Shown here: positions 16,130 to 24,801 of the stretch, piece by piece | How the letters are laid out: the number at the start of each line of letters is the position of its first letter | How positions within the stretch are numbered: the stretch's first letter is position 1 | Source of the DNA: Streptomyces niger | Lineage (GTDB): Bacteria > Actinomycetota > Actinomycetes > Streptomycetales > Streptomycetaceae | Assembly: GCF_000718305.1 (NCBI RefSeq) | Contig: NZ_JOFQ01000001.1 | Location: 310,001 to 374,000, forward strand | Direction: 5' to 3' | Length of the DNA: 64,000 bases | The notes under the pieces: generated by a model | What the model saw: only the letters and a program-made list of their open reading frames with translations | Database searches by the model: none | Told to the model about the DNA's origin: nothing | Program-made: the position numbers and the translations under genes

Positions 16130-17464
16130 GTGAACCGAACTCCGGCCACACTGGAGCTCGACGACATCCAGCGCGGGGTGCTCAGCCCCCGGCCGACCCC
16201 GTACGCGGCGGTCTACCTGGCCTTCCGCATCGATGACCGCGCACACGGACGGGAGTTGATGCGGCGCGCGAGCGCGGTGGTGCCCTCGGCCGCCGACTCG
16301 GCCGGCCCGCTGGGCGAGACCTGGGTGAGCGTGGCGGTGACCTGTCACGGACTGGCGGCGCTGGGCGTGCCGCGCTCCTCCCTGGCGACCTTCGCGTGGG
16401 AGTTCCGGCAGGGCATGGCCGCCCGTGCCGAGGCGTTGGGCGACACCGGCACCAGCGGCCCCGAGCACTGGGAGGCACCGTTGGGCACGCCGGAGGTGCA
16501 TGTGGTGCTCACCGCGGTCGCACCCGACGTCTCTCGACTGCAGGCGGCCATCGACCGGGCCCGCCCCGCCTACGACCGGCTCACCGGAGTGACCGCGATC
16601 TGGCGGCAGGACTGCTACGCACTGCCGAGCGAGACCGAACACTTCGGTTACCGCGACGGCGTCAGCCACCCAGCCGTCGAAGGCAGCGGCATCGCCGGAT
16701 CCAACCGACTGGAGGCGCCGCTGAAGGCCGGTGAGTTCATCCTCGGCCAGCCGGACGAACTCGGCGGCATCCACCTCCCCCAGCCGGAGGTACTGGGACG
16801 CAACGGCAGCTACGTGGCCTTCCGCAAACTGCACCAGGACGTCGCCGCGTACCGCCGCTACCTGCGCCGGGCCGCCACCGACCCCGAGGACGAGGAACTG
16901 CTGGCGGCCAAGATCATGGGCCGCTGGCGCAGCGGCGCGCCCCTGGCTCTGAGCCCTCAGCGCGACGACCCCGCCCTGGGCGCGGACCCCGACCGGCGCA
17001 ACACGTTCCTGTACGCGCGGCACGATGCGGCGGGGTTCACCACACCCGGCGGGTGCCACATCCGGCGGGCCAATCCGCGCGACGCCTCCGTGGCCGGCAA
17101 GGTACGGCTGCACCGCATGATCAGACGCGGTACCGCCTACGGCCCTCCCCTGCCCGGCGACGCGCCGGCCGACGACGGGGCGGACCGGGGCCTGATGTTC
17201 GCCTTCATCGGGGCCCACCTGGGGCGGCAGTTCGAGTTCGTCCAGTCCCAGTGGATGAACGACAGTGTGTTCTTCGGCGCGGGCGACACGCACGCCAGGG
17301 ACCCGGTGGCCGGGTCCCCCGAGGGCGACGGCTTCGTCATCCCCCGGCGGCCGGTGCGCCGGCGCCTGCCCCCGCTGCCGCGCTTCGTCCTCACCCGCGG
17401 CGGCGAGTACTGCTTCCTACCGGGCCTGCGCGCCCTGCGCTGGCTGGGTGGCCTGCGGCACTGA
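16130..17464 (+). CDS. Dyp-type heme peroxidase
   Basis: A 444-residue dye-decolourising peroxidase. The signature GYRDGVSHP (GxxDG, D176) and the proximal heme ligand in CHIRRANPRD (H310) are both present, as are GQPDELGG and the C-terminal FEFVQSQWMND segment. There is no Tat or Sec signal, so it should act in the cytosol, unlike the secreted DypA group; the length fits class P/V enzymes. GTG 16130 is preferred because GGAGG at 16117-16121 is 8 nt away, while ATG 16124 would be too close. It closes the stress block and probably removes peroxide or acts with the two preceding unknown proteins. Confidence 0.88.
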   Translation: MNRTPATLELDDIQRGVLSPRPTPYAAVYLAFRIDDRAHGRELMRRASAVVPSAADSAGPLGETWVSVAVTCHGLAALGVPRSSLATFAWEFRQGMAARAEALGDTGTSGPEHWEAPLGTPEVHVVLTAVAPDVSRLQAAIDRARPAYDRLTGVTAIWRQDCYALPSETEHFGYRDGVSHPAVEGSGIAGSNRLEAPLKAGEFILGQPDELGGIHLPQPEVLGRNGSYVAFRKLHQDVAAYRRYLRRAATDPEDEELLAAKIMGRWRSGAPLALSPQRDDPALGADPDRRNTFLYARHDAAGFTTPGGCHIRRANPRDASVAGKVRLHRMIRRGTAYGPPLPGDAPADDGADRGLMFAFIGAHLGRQFEFVQSQWMNDSVFFGAGDTHARDPVAGSPEGDGFVIPRRPVRRRLPPLPRFVLTRGGEYCFLPGLRALRWLGGLRH

Positions 17465-17469
17465 CGAGC

Positions 17470-17533
17470 GCACCGACGCACCGACGCACTGACACACCAG
17501 CACACCAACGCACCGACACACCAGCGCACCAGC
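17470..17533 (+). repeat. 8-nt tandem repeat after the Dyp gene
   Basis: Eight consecutive 8-nt units of the form RCACCRRC (GCACCGAC, GCACTGAC, ACACCAGC, ACACCAAC and so on), starting 5 nt after the Dyp stop. A run of ten cytosines follows near 17581-17590, before the next gene. Confidence 0.8.
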
Positions 17534-17621
17534 ACGCCGCGGACGACTCCGCAACGATTCCGTTCCGCCTCCCTCCTCCTCCCCCCCCCCGCAACGCCCA
17601 CAGCCCAAGGGGATTCGCCTC

Positions 17622-18527
17622 ATGGAGACACTGCAGCCACTGTTCACCGCCATCACGGTGATCTTCATCGCGGCCACCATGTTCGCCGCCGGGCTGGGAA
17701 CCACCGCCGCGGCCTTGCGGAGCGCCCTCACCAACCTCCCCCTGCTCCTACTGGCCCTGCTCACCAACCTGGTCATCGTCCCGCTGCTGGGCTGGGGCGT
17801 CGGCGCGCTGTTCAGCCTGCCCACCGCCGCGTTCATCGCCCTCGTCCTCGTCGCCTCCTCACCCGGCGGACCGTTCGGAGCGAAGCTGGCCATGGTGCAG
17901 AACGGCGATGTCGTCACCGGCGCGGCCATGCAGGTCCTCCTCGCCACCGTCGGCAGCCTCACCTTCGCCCCCACCGCCAACGCCATCCTCAGCTCCACCG
18001 ACATCGGCCAGGCCGTCTCCCTCGATGTCGCGACGCTGGTGGCGACCGTGGCCCTGCTGCAGCTCCTGCCCTTCACGGTCGGCCTACTGCTGCGCCATTA
18101 CGCCGCACCCACGGCGCAGGCGTGGCACCCGCCGGCCGGCAGGGTCTCCAACGTCACCTTCCTGATCGTGCTGGCAGGCATGCTCCTGGGGAACTGGCGC
18201 GACGTCCTCGCCCTGCTCGGCTCGCGCACGCTGCTCGCCGGCCTCATCCTCGCAACCGCCGCCTTCGCCGCGGGCACCCTCTTCGCCACCGGTCCTCCGG
18301 CCCGCCGCACCACCATGGGAGGCGTCGCCGCCGTACGCAACGCCGGTCCCGCACTGGCCGCGATCGGCCTCGCCTTCGCCAACCAGCCCGCCATCCTCGG
18401 TGCCCTCGCCGCGATCCTGCTCAGCGGCCTGGCCGCCGCCCTCCCCATCGTCGCCGTGCTCAACCACCGCAGGAGCCGTCCCACGGCGAGCGAGCAGAGC
18501 ACCGACCAGGACACCGCCGTCCGGTAG
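17622..18527 (+). CDS. Bile acid:sodium symporter family transporter
   Basis: A 301-residue integral membrane protein with about nine to ten hydrophobic helices. Its pattern fits the BASS/SBF family: AAGLGTTAAALRSAL near the first helix, VLVASSPGGPFGAKLAMVQNGDVVTGAAMQVLLATVG (the conserved crossing segment with small and Asn/Asp residues) and TMGGVAAVRNAGPALAAIGLAF in the second half. Substrate cannot be read; family members move organic anions with sodium or protons. ATG at 17622 follows AAGGGG. No obvious operon partner: the next genes are on the other strand. Confidence 0.75.
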   Translation: METLQPLFTAITVIFIAATMFAAGLGTTAAALRSALTNLPLLLLALLTNLVIVPLLGWGVGALFSLPTAAFIALVLVASSPGGPFGAKLAMVQNGDVVTGAAMQVLLATVGSLTFAPTANAILSSTDIGQAVSLDVATLVATVALLQLLPFTVGLLLRHYAAPTAQAWHPPAGRVSNVTFLIVLAGMLLGNWRDVLALLGSRTLLAGLILATAAFAAGTLFATGPPARRTTMGGVAAVRNAGPALAAIGLAFANQPAILGALAAILLSGLAAALPIVAVLNHRRSRPTASEQSTDQDTAVR

Positions 18528-18795
18528 CTGTCCCATCACGGCCTGATCGCGGGCTGATCGCACCCCGGTCATGCGCGCGCGTAGGTGCTTGTGCGCACTG
18601 GTCACCGGTAGCGGCTGAGGCAGCGGACGCGGCTCTGGTCCTGCTGTGGTCCACTCTTCGCCGCGGCACCGTCTTCCCAACGTTGGCGCCGCTCGGCGAG
18701 GGACTGTTCCCACCGAGGAGTGCCGCGTTCGCCGAGCGCCACCTTCGCCGTGTGCACCCGGCTCCGGGCCAGCGCCTCGGCCGCCCCGCCACCTG

Positions 18796-20322
18796 TCACG
18801 CCTGCTCCCACTCCGATTCCGACTCCGACGGGAGGTGCTCGGCGCTCGACAGGCGGGGCGCCTCCGACTTCCGTTCCGCCTCCGCGGCTTCCTCCGTCTG
18901 CTCCAGGATCCGGCCGCGGAACTCGTAGCCGCGGGGTTTCGCCGCGGCCGCCACCTGCTCCAGCGCGGCGCCGGTCAGCCAGTCGGGCGCCCGCCACCGG
19001 AACATCTCGCCGTGCGAGCCGGACGCCACCACGCGGTAGCCGTACTGCGCGCCGATCGTGGCGTTGGCCGCGTCGAACGCCATCTGGCAGGCGCCGCACG
19101 CCTTCTTGACGCCGCCCATCGTCACGTCCTTGATCTTGCCCTTGCCCAGCGGCCACGGGTTCTTCTTCCAGTGCGCGATCTGCTCGCCGAGCAGCGTCAT
19201 CTCGCCGTGCACGGAGGCGTCCTTCTTGTCGTGCACGGGCCCGCCGTTCCAGGTGCCTCGGGAGGATCGCAGCGACTTGGTGGTGGCCGCGAGGTCCGGG
19301 TCGTCCTTGTGCACCGTCTCGTAGTCCCCCGAGTGCGCCGCCCGCAGCTTGAGCTGGTCCTTGCGGCGGCGCGGGTCGTCCGACAGCGGCGCGGCCGGGT
19401 CCTTCGCGGCGTCCACCGATGCGAGCCCCGCTTCCTGCTTCGCCTCGGACAGTTTCTTCTGGCCCGAGTTGGAGGAGTACCGGATCCCCTCGCCCGGGAC
19501 GTGCGTGACCGCCACGTGCGGCGTCTTCCGGGCGTTCGGTGCGTGTGCCTCCCGCGCCAGTCGGTCCTGCAGCCGCAGGTCCGCCGGCCGGGTGCCCTCC
19601 TTGCTCGGCTTCACCTGCCGGTAGCGCGGCCCGTCGTGCTCCTTCTCGTCGTCCGCCGCCCGCTGTACCTGGGGGGCCTCGACCTCCGCCGCGCCTCCGG
19701 TCGTCGCCTGGGGTCCGGGCGCCGCCTCGGCCACCGGCGGGGCCTGCGACATCACCCGGGTCGCGTTCTCCTCGGCCTCCCGCTCGAAACGGTCACCGGG
19801 GTCCGACACCCGCAGCCCCGCGCCGTTGTCGGTGCCCGCCACCGGGCCCTGCCGCTGCTGGATCACATGCGTCAGCTCGTGGGCCAGGGTGTGCTTGTCG
19901 CCGCCGCCCTCTCCGAGGACGACATGCGTACCCGAGGTGTACGCGCGCGCCCCGATCTCCCCCGCCGATCGCTGCGCGGCCGCGTCCCGGTGCACCCGTA
20001 CGTCGGAGAAGTCCGCCCCGAGCCGGGCCTCCATCTCCTGCCGCACGGACGTCTCCAGCGGACTGCCCGCCCCGCGCAGCACCTCATGGACCGCCGACCG
20101 CTGCACCGCGGTCTCGGACTCCTGCGCATGGCCGCACCCGGGCCCGTGCGTGTGACGCTCCTGCTCCATCGCCCGGAGCACGGCGGCGTTGCCCGCGGCG
20201 CGCTGCAACGACAACAACGCCTCGGCGGCCGGCGTACCGGGCAACGGTGCGGCACTCTCGGGACGCCGCGCGGGCCCCCGCCGGTTCCTCCCCGACGATC
20301 GCTCCGCCTCGTGTGCGTGCAT
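18796..20322 (-). CDS. DUF4157 (eCIS-type) protein with deaminase-like C-terminal domain
   Basis: A 508-residue protein, probable toxin or effector. The N-terminus has the LLSLQRAAGNAAV motif (36-48). A DUF4157 domain (about 84-160) follows, with LGADFSDVRVHRD and the zinc-protease-like HTLAHELTHVIQQ (H148-E149-x-x-H152). Next comes the usual DPGDRFEREAEENATRV. The C-terminal 150 residues carry VHGEM (H372-x-E374) and, 34 residues later, ACGAC (C409-x-x-C412), between predicted helix-strand elements. This is the HxE/CxxC zinc pattern of the cytidine-deaminase fold used by many polymorphic toxins. DUF4157 proteins are often cargo of contractile injection systems, but no such apparatus gene and no obvious immunity gene lie nearby. 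The deaminase call is inference from motif order. Confidence 0.72.
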   Translation of the reverse strand: MHAHEAERSSGRNRRGPARRPESAAPLPGTPAAEALLSLQRAAGNAAVLRAMEQERHTHGPGCGHAQESETAVQRSAVHEVLRGAGSPLETSVRQEMEARLGADFSDVRVHRDAAAQRSAGEIGARAYTSGTHVVLGEGGGDKHTLAHELTHVIQQRQGPVAGTDNGAGLRVSDPGDRFEREAEENATRVMSQAPPVAEAAPGPQATTGGAAEVEAPQVQRAADDEKEHDGPRYRQVKPSKEGTRPADLRLQDRLAREAHAPNARKTPHVAVTHVPGEGIRYSSNSGQKKLSEAKQEAGLASVDAAKDPAAPLSDDPRRRKDQLKLRAAHSGDYETVHKDDPDLAATTKSLRSSRGTWNGGPVHDKKDASVHGEMTLLGEQIAHWKKNPWPLGKGKIKDVTMGGVKKACGACQMAFDAANATIGAQYGYRVVASGSHGEMFRWRAPDWLTGAALEQVAAAAKPRGYEFRGRILEQTEEAAEAERKSEAPRLSSAEHLPSESESEWEQA

Positions 20323-20507
20323 GGCGCTCCCTCATTCCGTACGACTCGCCGTCTCCGACGGGCCAGGGTGCCACGCCCCACACTCTGCAAGAAGGGACGG
20401 GAGGGCAGACCAGGAGGCAGCCACCGGTGCCCCGACCGCCCCTCGCCGGGCAGCCTGCTCAGCCCGCCAGGCTTCGCCGCCCCGGCGGTCGGACACGCTC
20501 CCGACGG

Positions 20508-21992
20508 TCAGGCACGCCCCGGTTCGGTCGCGAAGAGGTGCGCTCCCCAAGCGTCCAGATCGACGAAGAGCCCGGGGTCGGCCAGCTCTCCGGCGGAGCG
20601 TTCGTACCGCGAGTCGGCCAGCAGGTCGGTCAGCCGCACCTGGCTGTCGGCCGGTCCGCTCCACGGTAGCCGAACCCTGGCCTGGGAGCGGTGTCCGGAG
20701 AAGTTGACGACGACCACGAACCGGCCGGTCTCCGCCGTCCAGCACCAGGCGAGCAGGGCGCGGTGAGTGGGGTTGTCGGGCCAGCCCTCGCACTCCAGGA
20801 GACGCCAGTGGCCGGCACGCATGCCGCTCCCGTGCACGGCGTTGAGAAGCCGCTCGTGGAAGGCCCGCAGTTCGGCGTCGGGCGGCTCCTCGGGGCGCCG
20901 GGTCAGGAAGACCGGGAGGTGTGTGCGGCGCCCTGTGAACTGGCCTTCGTGCCACAGCGTCGCGCCGGGCAGCGTGGCGATCATGACGGCTGCGGCACGC
21001 TCCTGCCACGGGTCGAGGTGTGCTGCCACCCTCGGTTCGTCGTGGTTCTCCAGGAACCGTACGAGCCGGCGCTGGTAGTCCTCGTCCGCCTGCAAGTGCG
21101 CGCGCACGGTCTCCGCGGTCTCGTGCAGAACCCGGTCGTACAGGCGCTTGTCGTAGCAGAAGTCGAAGCCCTGCTGCTGCAGGGGCCACTCCAGGTCCCA
21201 GTACGCCTCGGCGACGAACGTCATGCCGGGGCTCCGCTGCCGTACGCCGGTCAGGACGGCGGGCCAGAAGTCCTCCTCCGGCGGCGGGCCCGCATGGCGT
21301 TCCCAGGTCTTGGCGAAGACATCGTTCATCAGCAGCATGGCCATGTCGCAACGGACGCCGTCACAGAGCTGGCCGATCCGGGCGAGTACGTCCGTGGTGG
21401 CCGCGCGCATCTCCGGTGCGAACGCGTTGAGCTGGACGACGTCCGGCCAGGGCGGGAAGAAGGGGTCCCGTCCGCGGGCGACGACCCGGTCCCCGACCTC
21501 CAGGTAAGCGGCCGGGTCGTGGCGCATGTCCTCGCCGGTGCCCTGGATGAAGTACTCGGGGTGTTCGCCCACCCAGGGGCTGTCCGGCGCCACGTGGTTC
21601 GGTACGTAGTCGAGCAGCAGGCCGATGCCCCGACGGTCCAGCTCGGCGCGGGCCGAGGCGAGTCCCGCGGCGCCGCCCAGCATCTCGTCCACGACGTAGC
21701 GGCGGATGCAGTACGGCGATCCGGCGATGTCCTCCTCCGTCACATCGGGCAGTGCCTGCGTGAAGGCGCTGCGCAGCGCCCGGTCCCGCAGGGCGAGGTC
21801 CCGGCCCACGTCGCTGCGTTCCCACACGCCCATGAGCCAGACGGTGTCGATGCCCGGTGGGGTGAGCTCGTCCCAGGCGTACCCAGGTACGTCGCCGAGG
21901 CCGACCGGACGCCCGAGGCGGGTCTGGAGTTCACGCAGCCACACGCGCGTGTTGACCTCGTGTATGACGGGCTGCGCCGGGAGTTTGGTCAT
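20508..21992 (-). CDS. GH13 alpha-amylase family protein
   Basis: A 494-residue glycoside hydrolase of family 13. The four conserved regions are DYVPNH (128-133), GVRCDMAML with nucleophile D216, FVAEAYW with acid/base E262, and FLENHDEPR with D318. It lacks a signal peptide, so it acts inside the cell on a glucan or small glucoside. Substrate specificity is not readable; the short B-domain and small size suggest a transferase or a debranching-type role rather than a classical amylase. The ATG overlaps the stop of the GH63 gene (ATGA, 21989-21992), so the pair is translationally coupled. Confidence 0.88.
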   Translation of the reverse strand: MTKLPAQPVIHEVNTRVWLRELQTRLGRPVGLGDVPGYAWDELTPPGIDTVWLMGVWERSDVGRDLALRDRALRSAFTQALPDVTEEDIAGSPYCIRRYVVDEMLGGAAGLASARAELDRRGIGLLLDYVPNHVAPDSPWVGEHPEYFIQGTGEDMRHDPAAYLEVGDRVVARGRDPFFPPWPDVVQLNAFAPEMRAATTDVLARIGQLCDGVRCDMAMLLMNDVFAKTWERHAGPPPEEDFWPAVLTGVRQRSPGMTFVAEAYWDLEWPLQQQGFDFCYDKRLYDRVLHETAETVRAHLQADEDYQRRLVRFLENHDEPRVAAHLDPWQERAAAVMIATLPGATLWHEGQFTGRRTHLPVFLTRRPEEPPDAELRAFHERLLNAVHGSGMRAGHWRLLECEGWPDNPTHRALLAWCWTAETGRFVVVVNFSGHRSQARVRLPWSGPADSQVRLTDLLADSRYERSAGELADPGLFVDLDAWGAHLFATEPGRA

Positions 21993-24682
21993 GGTGTCCG
22001 CCTCCGGGCGGGGTCGGCCTGGAAGTCCTCGGGGGTGAGGTTCCCGAAGACGCTCATCAAGGTGGCGACCAGGCCCGTCCAGCCGGTCTGGTGAGCGGCG
22101 CCGATGCCCGCGCCGTTGTCGCCGTGGAAGTACTCGTGGAAGGAGATCAGGTCCCGCCAGTACGGGTCGTGCTGGAATTTCTCCTGGCCGCCGTACACGG
22201 GCCTGCGGCCGTCCGCGTCGCGCAGGAAGAGGCGGCTGAGCCGGTCGGAGATGTCCTTGGCGACCTCGTAGAGGTTCTTGCGAACGCCGGAGCCGGTGGG
22301 GCATTCGACGGTGAAGTCGTCGCCGTAGAACGCGTACAGGTTGAGCAGCCCGCGGATGATGAGTGCGTTCATCGGGAACCAGACGGGGCCGCGCCAGTTG
22401 GAGTTGCCGCCGAACATCCCGGTGTCGGATTCGGCGGGCAGATAGCCGACCCGGAATTCCTGGCCGTGCACCCAGAAGGAGTACGGGTGCTCGGCGTGGT
22501 GGCGGGAGAGGGACCTGATGCCGTGCGGGCTCAGGAACTCGTCTTCGGAGAGGAGGTGCGCCAGGACCCGCAGCAACTTCTTCTCATCGACGACGGAGAG
22601 CAGCCGGGGACCGCCGGGTACGCCGCTCTGGGCCGTGGCCAGGGTGACCGTGAGAGAAGGGTGTCGGTCGGCGAAGCGGCGCAGCCGGTCTCCCAACCCG
22701 CTCACCTTCGCCAGCTGGACAGGGCGGAACACGGTGGCGGCGCACAACGGGAGCAGGCCCACCATCGACCGGACCTTCAGCCGGACCGCCCCGCCGTCCG
22801 GCAGCCGCAGGACGTCGTAGAAGAACCCGTCCTCCTCGTCCCACAGTTCGTCCGGCAGGTCGCCGGTGCGGTCCATGGCCGCGGAGATCCACAGGAAGTG
22901 CTCGACGAACTTGAGGACGTGCTCTTCATAGACGGCCGGGTTGTGCTCGACCAGCTCCGCGGCGATCTGCAGCATGGCCTGGCAGTACAGGGCCATCCAG
23001 GCGGTGCCGTCGGCCTGTTCGAGCTGTCCGCCGGTGGGGAGCGGCGCGCTTCGGTCGAACACGCCGATGTTGTCCAGGCCGAGGAAGCCGCCCTGGAACA
23101 CATTGCGGCCCGCGGGGTCCTTCCGGTTGACCCACCAGGTGAAATTGGTCAGCAGCTTCTGGAAGACGCGCTCCAGGAAGTCCCGGTCGGTCCGGCCGGT
23201 GCGGCGCTGTTCCAGGACGTGGATGAAGTACGCGGCCCAGGCGTGGACCGGCGGATTGACGTCGGTGAAGTTCCATTCGTACGCAGGGATCTGGCCGTTG
23301 GGGTGCAGGTGGGTGTCGCGCAGCAGCAGTTCGAGCTGCTCCTTGGCGAAGTCGGTGTCCACCAGAGCCAGCCCAACGGCGTGGAAGGCCAGGTCCCAGG
23401 CGGCGAACCAGGGGTACTCCCACTTGTCGGGCATCGCCACGATGTCGTCGCTGACCAGGTGGAACCACTCGTGATTGCGTATCTGTCGTCGCGTCACGCC
23501 CCACAGCTCCTGGCCGTGCTCGGCGAGCCAGGTGTCCACGTCGAAGAAGTAGTACTGCTTGCTCCACAGCATGCCGGCCCAGGCCTGGCGCAGCACGCGC
23601 GCCTCGTCCTCGGTCGCACCGTGCGGGGTCAGGCTGCGGTAGAAGGCGTCCGCCTCGGCCTGCCGGTCGCGGAAGACCCGGTCGAAGTCGCGGGCCAGCG
23701 GCATCGAGGAGCCGGTGGGCGCGAGCCGCAGTCGCACCGTCTCCGCGCCGCCGGGCGGGAGGGTGAGGACGTAGTGGGCCGCGGCCTTGGTGCCCTCACG
23801 CGCGGGATTGACCGCCTCGGTCTCGCCGCCCACGACGTACCGTCCGATGCCGTCCTTGACGTACGGCGAGGTGTTGGGCGATCCGAAGAGCCGCTCGTTG
23901 TTCGTCTCGTTCTCGGTGCACAGCAGCGGTACCTGGCCACCGCACCGCAGGTCGTAGCTGCCCAGGTCGGGATGGACGGCCCGGATCGCGGTCGTGCCGC
24001 GCGGGCTGTCGACGGCGGCCAGTCCCGGCTTGCCGGCACCGGCCCTCTCCCGCCAGGACCAGGTGTTGCGGAACCAGAGCGTGGGCAACAGGTGCAGCGT
24101 CGCCTCGTCCGGTCCGCGGTTCTCGACGGTGATCCGGATCAGGACGTCCTCCGGCGCGCCCTTGGCGTACTCCACGGTGACGTCGAAGTACCGGTCGTCG
24201 TCGAAGATTCCGGTGTCCAGCAGCTCGTACTCGAACTCCTGGCGGCTGCGGGCCCGGTTGGTGGCCACCAGGTCGTTGTAGGGGAACTCGCCCTGCGGAT
24301 ACTTGTAGAGGTACCGCAGGTACGAGTGGCTGGGCGTGCTGTCGAGATAGAAGTAGTACTCCTTCAGGTCCTCGCCGTGATTGCCCTCGCTGTTGGTCAG
24401 CCCGAACGCCCGCTCCTTGAGGATCGGATCGCGCCCGTTCCACAACGTGACCGCGAAGCACAACCGCTGCTTGTCGTCGCAGATGCCACCGAGCCCGTCC
24501 TCCCCCCAACGGTAGGCACGCGAGCGCGCGTGGTCGTGCGGGAAGGCGGACCAGGCGTCCCCCGACTCGCTGTAGTCCTCCCGGACCGTGCCCCACTGCC
24601 GTTCGCTGAGGTACGGCCCCCACAGCCGCCACTTCCCGCTCGCCTCGGTGGCCGCTCCGGTCTGCTGCGCCTTCGTCGTCAT
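21989..24682 (-). CDS. GH63 family glucosidase
   Basis: An 897-residue enzyme of glycoside hydrolase family 63 (mannosyl-oligosaccharide glucosidase-like, inverting alpha-glucosidases). It begins with a beta-sandwich half (to about residue 360) and continues with an (alpha/alpha)6 barrel. Seen in the barrel: [49 protein letters not shown] and [18 protein letters not shown], which carry the usual catalytic Asp/Glu segments. No signal peptide. It is coupled to the GH13 gene. Bacterial members act on short alpha-glucosides; together the pair could process an intracellular glucan or compatible solute. Confidence 0.85.
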   Translation of the reverse strand: MTTKAQQTGAATEASGKWRLWGPYLSERQWGTVREDYSESGDAWSAFPHDHARSRAYRWGEDGLGGICDDKQRLCFAVTLWNGRDPILKERAFGLTNSEGNHGEDLKEYYFYLDSTPSHSYLRYLYKYPQGEFPYNDLVATNRARSRQEFEYELLDTGIFDDDRYFDVTVEYAKGAPEDVLIRITVENRGPDEATLHLLPTLWFRNTWSWRERAGAGKPGLAAVDSPRGTTAIRAVHPDLGSYDLRCGGQVPLLCTENETNNERLFGSPNTSPYVKDGIGRYVVGGETEAVNPAREGTKAAAHYVLTLPPGGAETVRLRLAPTGSSMPLARDFDRVFRDRQAEADAFYRSLTPHGATEDEARVLRQAWAGMLWSKQYYFFDVDTWLAEHGQELWGVTRRQIRNHEWFHLVSDDIVAMPDKWEYPWFAAWDLAFHAVGLALVDTDFAKEQLELLLRDTHLHPNGQIPAYEWNFTDVNPPVHAWAAYFIHVLEQRRTGRTDRDFLERVFQKLLTNFTWWVNRKDPAGRNVFQGGFLGLDNIGVFDRSAPLPTGGQLEQADGTAWMALYCQAMLQIAAELVEHNPAVYEEHVLKFVEHFLWISAAMDRTGDLPDELWDEEDGFFYDVLRLPDGGAVRLKVRSMVGLLPLCAATVFRPVQLAKVSGLGDRLRRFADRHPSLTVTLATAQSGVPGGPRLLSVVDEKKLLRVLAHLLSEDEFLSPHGIRSLSRHHAEHPYSFWVHGQEFRVGYLPAESDTGMFGGNSNWRGPVWFPMNALIIRGLLNLYAFYGDDFTVECPTGSGVRKNLYEVAKDISDRLSRLFLRDADGRRPVYGGQEKFQHDPYWRDLISFHEYFHGDNGAGIGAAHQTGWTGLVATLMSVFGNLTPEDFQADPARRRTP

Positions 24683-24801
24683 CCGCGCACTCCCTCACCC
24701 TCCCGGTGGGACTTCGGGACAGCGTCAGTCTCGCCATGATCCGCCGGCCACGCCTCACATGCTGCGGGTGAGTCGCGGCCCACGGCACGAAGGATTCCGG
24801 C

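Noticed and set aside
18646..20766. A 706-residue plus-strand frame across the DUF4157 gene
   Set aside because: Antisense to a gene with clear domains; composition dominated by Arg, Leu and Pro without motifs.
22091..24739. An 882-residue plus-strand frame opposite the GH63 gene
   Set aside because: Shadow of the GH63 coding strand; Val/Gly/Glu/Gln composition expected from the complementary third-position bias.
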